In this document: one piece after another, positions 24,961-34,033 of the stretch | How the letters are laid out: each line of letters starts with the position of its first letter | Numbering within the stretch: the stretch's first letter is position 1 | Source of the DNA: JAWKVD01 sp041398225 | GTDB taxonomy: Bacteria > Pseudomonadota > Alphaproteobacteria > Caulobacterales > Hyphomonadaceae | Assembly: GCA_041398225.1 (NCBI GenBank) | Contig: JAWKVD010000004.1 | Location: forward strand, 1-64,000 | DNA length: 64,000 nucleotides | Direction of reading: 5' to 3' | Made by a program: the position numbers and the translations under genes | Notes under the pieces: generated by a model | The model's input: the letters and a program-made list of their open reading frames with translations, nothing else | Databases searched by the model: none | Told to the model about the DNA's origin: nothing

Positions 24961-26082
24961 ATGATGAATTTCAGTTGGCGAACTGCGAGCACCCTGGCCC
25001 TTGCGGCGGGCATGGCGACGGCGGGGCTCGGCGCCGGAGCGGCGCATGCACAGGCGGCGGCCCAGACCGGCGCGCGCGTCGAGATCTATAATCTCAAGCC
25101 CGCGAAAGAGGGTGACCGGATGGCGGCCGGCTATGTGGCGCCGCGCCTCGCGATCGGCCAGCCTGACCTGCAGGGCGTGTGGTCGAACGCCTCGAACACG
25201 CGGCTGACGCGGCCCTCGCAGTTCAAATCGCTGGTGATGACCGACACCGAGGCCGAACAGGCGCGGGCGAACAACCCTTCCAACATTCGTCAGGCGACGG
25301 ACGACAACCAGAACATCAAGGACGGCCTGCTGGACGGCAAGGATCTCGCCGCCGGGCGCGGCTACAACTCGTTCTGGATCGATCCGGGCGCGAGCTACGC
25401 CAACGTGAAAGGCACCTGGCGGACCTCGTGGATCGTCGATCCGCCGAACGGGCAGGTTCCCTATTCCGCCGAGGGCCGGAAGTGGCTGGCCTCCAACCGC
25501 GGATCGCGCGGGCGCGGCACGGGCTATGACAATCCGGAAGAACGTTCGGCCGGGGAGCGCTGCATTGTCGGGTTTGGCGGCACGGGCGGCCCGCCGATGA
25601 TGAACGTGCTCTACAACAATAACTACCAGATCATTCAGTCGCCGGATCAGGTGGTGATTGTGGTCGAGATGAACCATGACGCCCGCATCATCCGCCTGAA
25701 CAGCGAGCATCTTCCGAACGCCATCAACCCCTGGCTGGGCGATTCCATCGGATGGTGGGACGGCGACACGCTGGTGGTGGAGACCACGAACATCAATCCG
25801 GAAGGCGGTTCGCAGGTGCGGCTGACCCCCGAGGGCAAGATCATCGAGCGCTTCACCCGGTATTCCGATTCGCAGGTGCTCTATGAATTCGAGGTGCACG
25901 ATCCCGCGCTCTACACGCAGGTGTGGAAGGGCGAGATCGGCATGAACAAGGTCAACGACAGCGTCTACGAATACGCCTGCCATGAGGGCAATTACGGCCT
26001 GCAGGGGATTCTGGAAGGCGGACGCGCGGCGGACCGCGAGGGTCGCGACATTCGCGAGGCCGGCGACCGCGACGAGCAGTAG
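24961..26082 (+). CDS. Secreted protein of unknown function
   Basis: 373 residues with a Sec signal peptide (about 1-30, ending AHAQA). ATG 24961 follows GGAGGAGAGAG. The mature protein has a motif LAIGQPDLQGVWSNASNTRL near 60-80, a form I have seen in large families of secreted proteins from proteobacteria and Acidobacteria without assigned function. Two Cys (ERCIVGFGG and YACHEGNYG) may form a disulfide. A strong terminator follows. The palindrome AACAAGGCGACTTGTT lies 73 bases upstream (24873-24888). Neighbours on the opposite strand are secreted redox enzymes. Confidence 0.8.
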   Translation: MMNFSWRTASTLALAAGMATAGLGAGAAHAQAAAQTGARVEIYNLKPAKEGDRMAAGYVAPRLAIGQPDLQGVWSNASNTRLTRPSQFKSLVMTDTEAEQARANNPSNIRQATDDNQNIKDGLLDGKDLAAGRGYNSFWIDPGASYANVKGTWRTSWIVDPPNGQVPYSAEGRKWLASNRGSRGRGTGYDNPEERSAGERCIVGFGGTGGPPMMNVLYNNNYQIIQSPDQVVIVVEMNHDARIIRLNSEHLPNAINPWLGDSIGWWDGDTLVVETTNINPEGGSQVRLTPEGKIIERFTRYSDSQVLYEFEVHDPALYTQVWKGEIGMNKVNDSVYEYACHEGNYGLQGILEGGRAADREGRDIREAGDRDEQ

Positions 26083-26107
26083 ACGCAGCTATATCTCATG
26101 GCTGATT

Positions 26108-26141
26108 GGCCGGGTCCGCAGACAGCGGGCCCGGCCTTTTT
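26108..26141 (+). terminator. Rho-independent terminator
   Basis: GGCCGGGTCCGC/GCGGGCCCGGCC, a 12-base stem with one G-U pair and a 5-base loop, then TTTTT. It closes the secreted protein gene at 24961-26082. Confidence 0.85.
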
Positions 26142-26201
26142 GTTTGGGTCGGCCGCTGCGAAACGCAGAAAGACCGGAGCGCGACCAGAGCGCAAAGAAA
26201 G

Positions 26202-26238
26202 AGGCCGGAGCGGTCGCCCGCTCCGGCCTTCTGTTTTT
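26202..26238 (-). terminator. Hairpin terminator between convergent genes
   Basis: AGGCCGGAGCGG/CCGCTCCGGCCT, a perfect 12-base stem with a 4-base loop. The plus strand is followed by TTCTGTTTTT and the minus strand by CTTTCTTT, so it can work in both directions. It sits 20 bases beyond the end of the copper-monooxygenase-like gene. Confidence 0.75.
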
Positions 26239-26257
26239 CCTCCCGAGTGACTCGGAT

Positions 26258-28270
26258 CTAGAGGCCTTCGTCCTCCGCGCGGGCGCGGCGGCTGATGTGA
26301 CCTTTCATCAGCTCGCTGGCGTCGAGGCCGCCATTGTTGTCGAGGTCGAGCGACGCGAAGCGGGGCTTGAAGCGCGCCATCGGGCCGGACAGTTCGTCGA
26401 CCTGAACCAAGCCGTCGAGGTTGTCGTCCAGACCGCCCAGCGTGCGGGTCGCGTTGAGCTTCGCCTGCAGATCGTTGCGGACGTTCGACGAGGTCTCATC
26501 CAGGAAGCGGTAGTTGACCCGGAAGTACATCATCTCCTCGTGCGTTTGCTCGCCCCAGGTGACGTCGATCGTCGGGTCGGGGTTGGCCGGGTTGTACTCG
26601 GAGTTGTCGTAGGTCCACTTGGCGACCAGCTTGGTGCCGGCCTTGATGAAGAGCGGCTCAATCGGATCGTAGTCGCGCTGCCAGTTGAAGTCGTATTTCG
26701 GCAGCGAGAGCAGGGTGCTCGTGGTTCCGTCGGGCGCGATCGCGGTCAGCTCCACGCTTTTGCCGCGCAGGTGAGCGTGCGGGTAGAGCGTGTAAATCTG
26801 CGCGTCGGCCGGGAATTCGAGATAGGCCGTCGTGGTGTAGTTGCGATCGTGCGCCGGGATTTGCAGCGCGGCGTCGCCGATGACCACGGACCGCTTGATG
26901 TATTCCGGCGTCTTGTCGCGGAAGTAGAAGCCGACCTGCGAATGATCGACCGTTTCCTTGCCGGAGGCGGTGTAGTGCATCTGGAAGTACAGCTTTCCGC
27001 CCGCGGGGATCGGCGCGCCGGCGTTGTCGCCCATCATCTGGGCTTCGGCGCCAGGCGTGTAGGAGCCGACCGAACCGCCCGGAATGCCGGAGCTTTGCAC
27101 TTTCGGGTCGGGGATGTGGTTCGAGACCATGTGGTGAACCACGGCGCGATCACCCGGCTTGAAGGCGACGGCGCGCAGCCATTTGTCTTCCTTGAAGGGG
27201 TTCGGAACGATCTGGTTCTGGTACTCGATGATGCCGGACGCCGGCACGGTGAACTCCGGCAGGTTCACGACATAGTCGGGCTTGCCGAGGCTTTCCGGCC
27301 ATTCCGGAGCGACGTGCTTGGAGGCCTTCAGCGGGTCGGCGCCTTCGCCGCGCGGGGCGCCGGCTTCGATCCAGTGAACCAGCGTCTTGGTCTGATCGCC
27401 CGAGAGCGACTGATCGTCCTTGAAGTGACCGACATGCGGGTCCGCGTAGTAGGGCGGCATGCGGTCGGTGCGGATGGTCTCGCGGATCATCGGGGCGAAG
27501 CCCTTGACCGTTTCGTAGCTGTCGAGCTGGAACGGCGCGACGCCGCCCTGCTGGTGGCAGGCCACGCACTTGTCTTCGATGATCGGAGCGATTTCCTTCA
27601 CGTAGGAGATTTGCTCGTGCTTCGCCTTGTTGGCCCGTTCGGGGAAGGCGATGGTTTGGCCGGCCTTGATGTCGACGCGCGCGGTCTTCACTTCCGTGCC
27701 GTTGACCAGAGCGTCGATCGCGTCGGCGGCGTAAGCCTGCTTCACGCGCGCCTTGGTGTTCGGCGAGGATTTTTCGAAGCGGTTGTCGAGGGGGCCGTGG
27801 TAGACGACTTTCATCGTCGTCGGATTGATCACGAAGACTTCGCCTTCGCGGGCGACGCCGAGCGATTCACCAACGAGCTGGTACTCGTCCATCAGCACCG
27901 GCACGTCGACGCCGATCTTGGCCATTTCGGCGGAGACGTCCTCGCGGGTCACGCCCAGCGTGGAGTTCATGAGGAAGAACTGGACGTCCGTGCCCTTGTA
28001 GGACGCCTGCAGTTTCTCGAGCTCTTCAGCGGCGGCGCGGGAGAATTTCGAGCCGTTGACCTGAGACACGACGACGACGGCGGGCGCGAAGCGGTAGTAC
28101 CGCAGCTCGTGGTGCATCCGCGTATTGTCGGTGAGCTGGAAGTTGTCCGCCGTCATGGCGACGGCTGGAGCAGAGCCCGTGGGAGCGGCGAATCCCGCCT
28201 GAACGGCGACCAGGGCGCCACCTCCCATAATCGCAACCGCCATCGCGGACGCCAACAGGCGAGCTTTCAT
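26258..28270 (-). CDS. Thioredoxin/cytochrome c/PHM-like copper oxidase with EF-hands
   Basis: 670 residues, secreted (signal peptide about 1-29). Residues about 50-195 look like a thioredoxin or peroxiredoxin-like fold without a CXXC. A c-type heme site Cys235-VAC-His239 lies in the next segment. Residues about 340-600 resemble the copper type II ascorbate-dependent monooxygenase fold: HHM at 379-381, a further His432 in QMHYT, and HAH at 498-500, all candidate copper ligands. Two EF-hand loops close the protein, DDNLDGLVQVDE at 615-626 and DLDNNGGLDASE at 642-653. Similar fusions occur in other bacteria, but no reaction is known to me. The molybdenum hydroxylase genes lie upstream on the same strand. 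Confidence 0.8.
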   Translation of the reverse strand: MKARLLASAMAVAIMGGGALVAVQAGFAAPTGSAPAVAMTADNFQLTDNTRMHHELRYYRFAPAVVVVSQVNGSKFSRAAAEELEKLQASYKGTDVQFFLMNSTLGVTREDVSAEMAKIGVDVPVLMDEYQLVGESLGVAREGEVFVINPTTMKVVYHGPLDNRFEKSSPNTKARVKQAYAADAIDALVNGTEVKTARVDIKAGQTIAFPERANKAKHEQISYVKEIAPIIEDKCVACHQQGGVAPFQLDSYETVKGFAPMIRETIRTDRMPPYYADPHVGHFKDDQSLSGDQTKTLVHWIEAGAPRGEGADPLKASKHVAPEWPESLGKPDYVVNLPEFTVPASGIIEYQNQIVPNPFKEDKWLRAVAFKPGDRAVVHHMVSNHIPDPKVQSSGIPGGSVGSYTPGAEAQMMGDNAGAPIPAGGKLYFQMHYTASGKETVDHSQVGFYFRDKTPEYIKRSVVIGDAALQIPAHDRNYTTTAYLEFPADAQIYTLYPHAHLRGKSVELTAIAPDGTTSTLLSLPKYDFNWQRDYDPIEPLFIKAGTKLVAKWTYDNSEYNPANPDPTIDVTWGEQTHEEMMYFRVNYRFLDETSSNVRNDLQAKLNATRTLGGLDDNLDGLVQVDELSGPMARFKPRFASLDLDNNGGLDASELMKGHISRRARAEDEGL

Positions 28271-28514
28271 GCCTCTCTCTCCCTCCGGTTATATTCTCGA
28301 GATCATTCGTAACGACCGTTTCAGTATCATCCGGTCCATCAGAATCGTCAATCACGTGTAACGCAGGAGGAGGCCCACAACACCCGGGTTTCACCTCACT
28401 TTTTCGCTAGAACGCGCGGTGTGCGAGCGCCGCAACAGCTTCCCTAGGGACATGTTACGGGCGGGGCATATCCGGATCTGCATGTCCGGAGCTGAACGGG
28501 TCGGTCTGGAATCG

Positions 28515-28543
28515 AAACGGCCCGGGGAGCGCCCGGGCCGTTT
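28515..28543 (-). terminator. Hairpin after the molybdenum hydroxylase large subunit gene
   Basis: AAACGGCCCGGG/CCCGGGCCGTTT, a perfect 12-base stem with a 5-base loop, 25 bases beyond the stop at 28568. The T run is short, so termination may be partial. Confidence 0.6.
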
Positions 28544-28567
28544 GACTTGGGTGTATGGCCGGGTCGG

Positions 28568-30895
28568 TTACGCCCAGCGCAGATCGGCGTTGTTGACCGG
28601 AAGGTCGCGAATGCGCTTGCCGGTGGCCGCGAAGATCGCGTTGGCCACCGCCGGAAGCGTCGGGGGCAGAGCCGGTTCGCCAAGGCCGGTCGGGGCGTAA
28701 TCGGTGATCAGGAAGTGAACATCGATTTCCGGGGCCTGATTCATGCGGATCAGCGGCATGTCGAAGAAGTTGCTCTGGACGGCGCGGCCCTTTTCGTAGG
28801 TGATCTGCTGCATCATCTCGCCGATGCCGTCGATCACCGAGCCTTCGCACTGGTTGTGGGCGTTGGTCGGGTTGATGATGTGAGCGCCGACGTCGGCGAC
28901 GACCCAGACCTTGTGCACGCGCCAGTTGCCGTTCTGCTCGACCTTCACCTTGGCGACGTGGGCGAAGTGCCCACGGTGCGAGAAGTAGAAGGCGCAGCCC
29001 ATGCCGACGCCCTTGGGCAGAGACGCGCGGTTGTCCCAGCCCGAACGCGCCCGCAGCTCCTTGAGAACCGCAGACATGCGTTTGGCGCTGAAGCCTTCCT
29101 TGCCGGCGCCCGGCTCGTTGGCGTCCGCCATCGGTCCCGAGAGGAGTTCGAGGCGCAGGTCCAGCGGGTCCTTGCCGGCCGCCAGCGCAACCTCGTCGAG
29201 GAAGGACTGGTAGCAGAAGCTGACCGCGTTCGAGACCGGGGCGCGCAGCGGTCCGGTGGGAATTCCGATCGGCATCAGCGACTGCCCGTAGGCGGCGGCC
29301 GGGATGTAGCCGTGGGGGAATTCCTCCGGGCTCATATTGGCGCTGGGCGCGGTGCGGCCGTTCTCGCCGAACGAGATGAAGTGGTTCGTCAGCGCGGTGA
29401 ACTTGCCGGCCTTGTCGAGGCCGGCCTTGAAATGGTGCCAGCCGCCGGGACGGTAAGGATCGTGCTGGATGTCGTCCTCGCGGGTCCACACCAGCTTGAC
29501 CGGGATGTTGCCCGCCTGTTTCGAGATGGCGGCCGCCTCGACCATGTAGTCGTTGGACAGACGCCGCCCGAAACCGCCGCCGCAGCGGACCATGTGGACG
29601 GTGATCTTGTCAGCCGCCACGCCGGTCGCGGCGGTGACCATGCCGATGCCCTGAGCCGGGTTCTGCGTCGGCGCCCAGATCTCGATGGAGCCGTCGTCCT
29701 TCACGTGCGCCGTGCAGTTCTGAGGCTCCAGAGGGGCGTGGGCGAGGAAGGGATAGGAGTAGGACGCTTCCACCACCTGGGCGGCATCGTTGAGCCTGGC
29801 CTGAGCGGCGGCGGCGGCCTTTTCGCCGGCGCCGTCTTCAGCGCCGCGCGGCGCCAGCCAGGTTTCCGGCTTGGCGGCGGCCAGTTCGCGCGCACGGGCG
29901 GCGAGGCTGTTGGTGGACTGGGCGGCGGTTGCGCCTTCGTCCCAGACGACCTTGAGCTTCTTGCGCGCTTCCTTGGCGGTCCACCAGTCGTCCGCGAGGA
30001 TCGCGACGCCGTCGAGCAGTCCCATAAGGTTGTCGGTCTGACCGCGCACGATGAAGCAGTCGGTCACGCCCGGCAGCGCCTTGATCTCGTCGACGTTGGC
30101 GGACACCACCTTGCCGGCGAAGACCGGGCACTTTTCAAGCGCCGCGTACTTCATGCCCGGAACGACGGTGTCGATGCCGAAGATCGGCTCGCCGCGAACG
30201 ATGCGCGGGCTGTCCCAGTTCTTCACGTCCTTGCCGATGATCCGGTAGGTCTTGGGATCCTTCAGCGCGAGCTTCGCCATCGCCGCCTTGTCGGGGGCGG
30301 GGATCATCGCGGCGGCTTCGGCGAGTTCGCCGTAAGTCGCTGATTTTCCTGACGCTTTGTGGAGGACGACAGACGGTCCGGTGCTCAGCTCGTCGACCGG
30401 AACGCCCCAGCTCTGGGCGGCCGCCTGCATCAGCATGGAGCGGGCGGCGGCGCCGACCTGGCGGTGCGGGACCCAGTGGTTCGGCGTCGCGAAGGAGCCG
30501 CCGGCGATCTGGAAGTCGTAGCGGGCGCGATCGGCGTCGGCCTGTTCGATCTGGACCTTCGACCAATCGGCGTCGAGTTCCTCGGCGATCAGCATGGGCA
30601 GCATCGTCTTGATGCCCTGACCGATTTCCGGGTTCTTCGCCATGATGCGGATGGCGCCGGACGGCGAGATCGCAACGAAGGCGTTGAGGTCGAGCGGCGG
30701 CGCCGCGGGCGTCGGTTCGGCTGCGCCGGCGACGGCGCCGTCCGTTGCGTCACCCACCGTGGCGCAGGCGGTCGAGAGGGCCAGCATGAAACCGCCGCCG
30801 GCGGCCGCGGACACTTTCAGGAAGGTCCGGCGGGACTGGTCGATGTCGGCGTTGGCCGGTTTGGGCTGGGAGCGTTCAAAAATGTCGACGGACAT
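28568..30895 (-). CDS. Molybdenum hydroxylase large subunit (IorB-like)
   Basis: 775 residues. The N-terminus has a Tat signal, SRRTFLKVSAAAGGGFM (about 22-38), then two aldehyde oxidase/xanthine dehydrogenase molybdopterin-binding regions (about 60-380 and 400-760). GGGFGRRLSNDYMVEAA and the C-terminal GLGEPALPPTLPAVANAIFAA are typical of the isoquinoline 1-oxidoreductase beta family. The enzyme hydroxylates an N-heterocycle or aldehyde with water as oxygen source, in the periplasm. It follows the iron-sulfur subunit after 3 bases. The substrate cannot be deduced. Confidence 0.92.
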   Translation of the reverse strand: MSVDIFERSQPKPANADIDQSRRTFLKVSAAAGGGFMLALSTACATVGDATDGAVAGAAEPTPAAPPLDLNAFVAISPSGAIRIMAKNPEIGQGIKTMLPMLIAEELDADWSKVQIEQADADRARYDFQIAGGSFATPNHWVPHRQVGAAARSMLMQAAAQSWGVPVDELSTGPSVVLHKASGKSATYGELAEAAAMIPAPDKAAMAKLALKDPKTYRIIGKDVKNWDSPRIVRGEPIFGIDTVVPGMKYAALEKCPVFAGKVVSANVDEIKALPGVTDCFIVRGQTDNLMGLLDGVAILADDWWTAKEARKKLKVVWDEGATAAQSTNSLAARARELAAAKPETWLAPRGAEDGAGEKAAAAAQARLNDAAQVVEASYSYPFLAHAPLEPQNCTAHVKDDGSIEIWAPTQNPAQGIGMVTAATGVAADKITVHMVRCGGGFGRRLSNDYMVEAAAISKQAGNIPVKLVWTREDDIQHDPYRPGGWHHFKAGLDKAGKFTALTNHFISFGENGRTAPSANMSPEEFPHGYIPAAAYGQSLMPIGIPTGPLRAPVSNAVSFCYQSFLDEVALAAGKDPLDLRLELLSGPMADANEPGAGKEGFSAKRMSAVLKELRARSGWDNRASLPKGVGMGCAFYFSHRGHFAHVAKVKVEQNGNWRVHKVWVVADVGAHIINPTNAHNQCEGSVIDGIGEMMQQITYEKGRAVQSNFFDMPLIRMNQAPEIDVHFLITDYAPTGLGEPALPPTLPAVANAIFAATGKRIRDLPVNNADLRWA

Positions 30896-30898
30896 GGA

Positions 30899-31378
30899 TC
30901 AGACCTCCCGGGTGTCGGCTGCGGGCAGTCCGGCGGCCGTCTTGATGGCGGCGCGGATGCGCTTGTAGGTGGCGCAACGGCAGGCGTTGCCCGACATCGC
31001 GGTGTCGATCTGCGCGTCGGTGGGCTTGGGCGTCTTGGAGAGCAGGGTGGTGGCGGCCACGATCTGGCCGGCCTGGCAGTAGCCGCACTGGAGAACGTCG
31101 ACATCGAGCCAGGCTTTCTGGACCGCCTGTCCGACCGGGGTTTCGCCCACGCCTTCAATGGTCATGATGCGTTTTCCGACCGCGGAGGACACCGGCGTCA
31201 GGCAGCCGCGAGCGACTTCGCCGTCGATCTGCACCGTGCAGGCTCCGCATGAGCCGACGCCGCAGCCGAACTTGGTTCCCATCATGCCGATCTTGTCCCG
31301 AAGGACCCAGAGAAGCGGCATCTCGCCCGGTACGTCGACCGTATGGGTCTTGCCATTCACGTTGAGTGTAAAAGCCAT
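30899..31378 (-). CDS. Two [2Fe-2S] cluster subunit of molybdenum hydroxylase (IorA-like)
   Basis: 159 residues. The first cluster is the plant-ferredoxin type: Cys39, Cys44, Cys47 and Cys59 (CGVGSCGAC...C). The second is in the helical domain: QCGYCQAGQ and ACRCATYKRI. This is the family's normal two-cluster layout. It passes electrons from the molybdenum centre in IorB-like protein to an acceptor. ATG 31378 is the normal start. It has no signal of its own and is probably exported with the Tat-dependent large subunit. The cytochrome c gene upstream is a likely acceptor (inference). Confidence 0.93.
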   Translation of the reverse strand: MAFTLNVNGKTHTVDVPGEMPLLWVLRDKIGMMGTKFGCGVGSCGACTVQIDGEVARGCLTPVSSAVGKRIMTIEGVGETPVGQAVQKAWLDVDVLQCGYCQAGQIVAATTLLSKTPKPTDAQIDTAMSGNACRCATYKRIRAAIKTAAGLPAADTREV

Positions 31379-31448
31379 TGTGGAGCTCCGCGGGCGATAG
31401 GCGGGGCATTGCCCCACGTCTCCGCCCTCTTGTTGTTACCCGCGACGC

Positions 31449-31461
31449 GCAAGTATCTTGC
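31449..31461. promoter_or_regulatory. Short palindrome upstream of the molybdenum hydroxylase operon
   Basis: GCAAG-TAT-CTTGC, perfect arms, 71 bases before the small subunit start in a 219-base gap. Possible operator; nothing else in the gap is recognisable. Confidence 0.25.
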
Positions 31462-31597
31462 TGCGACCTTCTTACCCGTTGAATCGCCTATCGCCAACGG
31501 GGCGGGCCGGTTCGCAGACGCGCAAAACCCTGCCTGAAGCGCCGATCCGCTACACGGTTGCGCGAGCGTCCGTTCGCGAAAAGCGCGGCGGGACGGT

Positions 31598-31948
31598 TCA
31601 GGAGGCCTGAATCGTCAACAGGTAGGCCACCAGATCATCGACATGGCTGTCCTCCATATAGAAGGTCGGCATGTTGCGATGGCTGATCGTCGCCGCCTGT
31701 TTGAGATCGGCCGCCAGCGCTTCGGGGCGATACCCTTCCAGTACGTGCCGGAAAGCGGGCGCGGCCGAGTTCGGGCTGGTTTCGCTGTCGCCAAGCGCGT
31801 GACAGGACGCACAGAGGCTCTCGGCGACCTGCTGGCCGACCGCAGGATCGCCCGGCGCCAGGGTTTCCGGACCCGAGGGCGCGCTGGCGCAAGCCGCCGC
31901 CATCAACGCCGGAAAGATCATGGTGAAAAGAGCGGAAGCTCGACGCAT
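31598..31948 (-). CDS. Cytochrome c lipoprotein
   Basis: 116 residues from ATG 31948. Lipobox LMAAAC with the lipidated Cys20, heme site Cys46-ASC-His50, and a distal methionine in RNMPTFYM that can serve as the sixth ligand. A class I mono-heme cytochrome c anchored to a membrane. It lies 219 bases upstream of, and on the same strand as, the molybdenum hydroxylase genes. In related enzymes a cytochrome takes the electrons, so it may be that partner. Confidence 0.88.
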   Translation of the reverse strand: MRRASALFTMIFPALMAAACASAPSGPETLAPGDPAVGQQVAESLCASCHALGDSETSPNSAAPAFRHVLEGYRPEALAADLKQAATISHRNMPTFYMEDSHVDDLVAYLLTIQAS

Positions 31949-32016
31949 GGTGTTGTGTCCCTCGTATCGTTTTGGCGTTTCGTTTTGGCGCGTCTCGTTT
32001 TGGCGTGGGCCGAAGC

Positions 32017-32814
32017 CTAGCGTCCCTTGAAGACCGGCTGGCGCTTTTCGACGAAGGCCTTCGCCGCTTCGGCATGGTCCTCGGTGGCGGCGCAGCGTGA
32101 ATGGTTCAGCGCCTCGGTGTCGAAGCTGAGGCGGAGATCGCCTCGCTCCGCGACGTTGAGATTGCGCTTCATCAGGCCGAGCGTGATGCTGGGGCCGCTG
32201 GCGATGCGGCGCGCCAACGCCATCGTTTCGGCGGCCAGATCCGCGGGATCGACGGTCTTGGTCACCAATCCAAGACGCTCGGCGTCTTCGGCCAGCACCA
32301 CTTCGGGCAGCAGGTAGAGTTCGCGCGCCTTCGCCGTGCCGACGAGTTGGGTGAGGAAGTAGGTGCCGCCGAAATCGCCCGAGAGGCCGACTTTCGCGAA
32401 CGCCGTGGTCATTTTCGCGCCCCTGGCGGCGATGCGGAAATCGCAGGCCAGCGCGATGGACAGGCCGGCGCCCGCGCATGCGCCGGGGATGGACGCGATG
32501 GTCAGTTTCGGCATCTCGTGCAGCCAGCGCGAGACTTCCATTTTCTGACGGAGCTGGAAGGCGGCCTGTTCAGGAGAGGCGCCATGATTGGCGCCGCCTT
32601 CGTTTTTCGCGAAGCCTTTGACGTCGCCGCCGGCGCAGAACGCGCCGCCCGCGCCGGTGATGACGACGGCGCCGACCGTCGGATCGCCCGCGAGCCTCGG
32701 CAGGGCTTCGAGCAGTCCGTCGAGCATGTCCTGGGAGAGGGCGTTGCGGGCCTCGGGCCTGTTCATGGTGAGAACGGCGACGCCGTCCTCAATGGTTTCC
32801 GTGAGGTCGGCCAT
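32017..32814 (-). CDS. Enoyl-CoA hydratase/isomerase, PaaG-like
   Basis: 265 residues, crotonase fold. Oxyanion-hole segments AFCAGGDVKGF (about 58-70) and IPGACAGAGLSIALACD (about 108-124) are present. At the catalytic position, where most hydratases carry a QPE glutamate, the sequence reads AKVGLSGDFGGTYFL, with one Asp, as in PaaG-type isomerases. So isomerase activity may dominate. The role is in fatty or aromatic acyl-CoA catabolism. It precedes the cytochrome gene by 68 bases on the same strand. Confidence 0.88.
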   Translation of the reverse strand: MADLTETIEDGVAVLTMNRPEARNALSQDMLDGLLEALPRLAGDPTVGAVVITGAGGAFCAGGDVKGFAKNEGGANHGASPEQAAFQLRQKMEVSRWLHEMPKLTIASIPGACAGAGLSIALACDFRIAARGAKMTTAFAKVGLSGDFGGTYFLTQLVGTAKARELYLLPEVVLAEDAERLGLVTKTVDPADLAAETMALARRIASGPSITLGLMKRNLNVAERGDLRLSFDTEALNHSRCAATEDHAEAAKAFVEKRQPVFKGR

Positions 32815-32983
32815 GTCTGTCTCCCTGAACCGTTCTTGGCTGTCGTCTTATCGAACTATCGATAGGTCGCGGCGGAGAAAGCCGCAAGCGCGCCGGGGGG
32901 ATGATCCGGGCGCGCCGCTTGACGGGGACGGGCGGACCTGCGTCTTTCGAGAAACTGTTCCTTGCTGAAGAGAGCCGGTCGAT

Positions 32984-34003
32984 ATGCCGAACGCCATGGC
33001 CAAGTTCGTTTTTTCATTGCCGTCGTCGATCCTGACCGCGATGGCGGGCGGTCGCGTCGAGGTCGACGGCAAGGTGCTGGACCCGCGCATCGCCCTGATG
33101 GCCAAGCAGGCGGCGGCGCGGCCGTCGATGACCGCCTTTCCGCCCACGATGGCGCGCGAGGGCATGAAAGCGGCGTTCGCAATGATCGACGCGCCGCGAC
33201 GGGCGAATGTCGCCGTGCGCGATCTCAAGGTCCCCGGCGCGGCGGGCGATCTCGACGCGCGTCTTTATACGCCGCCGGGCGCGACCGGGGATGAGCCGCT
33301 TCTTGTTTACATGCATCAGGGCGGGTGCGTGATCGGCGGCGTGTGGACGTGCGATACGTGGTGTTCGATCCTCAGCGAGGACGTCCGCGCCGTGGTGCTG
33401 AACGTCGACTACCGCCATGCGCCGGAGCACAAGTTTCCGGCCGCCGTGGACGACGCCGTCGCGGCGTTCGACTGGGCGGTCGCCAATGCGAAGGATCTGG
33501 GCGCCGACGGCAAGCGCGTCGGCGTGGGCGGAGATTCCGCCGGCGGATATCTTTCGGCGGTGGTCTGCCAGGCGCGCAAGCGCGCGGGTCTATCGCAACC
33601 GTGGCTGCAGCTGCTGATCTATCCCGCGACCGACTGGACCTCCAAGGACGGTTCGATGGTTACGATGGGCGACGCCTATCCGTTGAACGCTGAGGTGATG
33701 GCGTGGTTCACCGCCCAGTATCTCAACGATCCGGAAGCGGAGGCCAGCGACTGGCGCTGTTCGCCCGCGCTCGCCCCAGACAAGACCGGTCTTGCGCGCG
33801 CGCTGATTTTCACCGCCGGGTTCGATCCGCTGACGACGCAGGCCGAAGCCTATTCGCGCATGCTGAAGGATGCGGGCGTCGAGACGCTCTATCGCAATTA
33901 CCCTTCGCTCTCGCATTCGTTCACGGCGATGTCGGGCGCCGTTCCGGCCGCCCGGGATGCGCTGGAGGAAATCGCACAGGATGTGAAGCGCGCGTTCGGG
34001 TAA
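32984..34003 (+). CDS. Alpha/beta hydrolase of the HSL esterase family
   Basis: 339 residues. Catalytic triad is visible: nucleophile Ser in GDSAGG, Asp in FDPLTTQ and His in SLSHSF. The family's HGGG oxyanion motif reads MHQGGCVIGG here, a Gln in place of the second Gly. LNVDYRHAPEHKFPAAVDD is typical of hormone-sensitive-lipase-like esterases. The first 70 residues form a helical cap without a signal peptide, so it is cytoplasmic. Probably hydrolyses short-chain esters. It diverges from the enoyl-CoA hydratase gene. Confidence 0.88.
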   Translation: MPNAMAKFVFSLPSSILTAMAGGRVEVDGKVLDPRIALMAKQAAARPSMTAFPPTMAREGMKAAFAMIDAPRRANVAVRDLKVPGAAGDLDARLYTPPGATGDEPLLVYMHQGGCVIGGVWTCDTWCSILSEDVRAVVLNVDYRHAPEHKFPAAVDDAVAAFDWAVANAKDLGADGKRVGVGGDSAGGYLSAVVCQARKRAGLSQPWLQLLIYPATDWTSKDGSMVTMGDAYPLNAEVMAWFTAQYLNDPEAEASDWRCSPALAPDKTGLARALIFTAGFDPLTTQAEAYSRMLKDAGVETLYRNYPSLSHSFTAMSGAVPAARDALEEIAQDVKRAFG

Positions 34004-34033
34004 GGCGCGGAACCTGTTTCCGCCAGGCCATCT

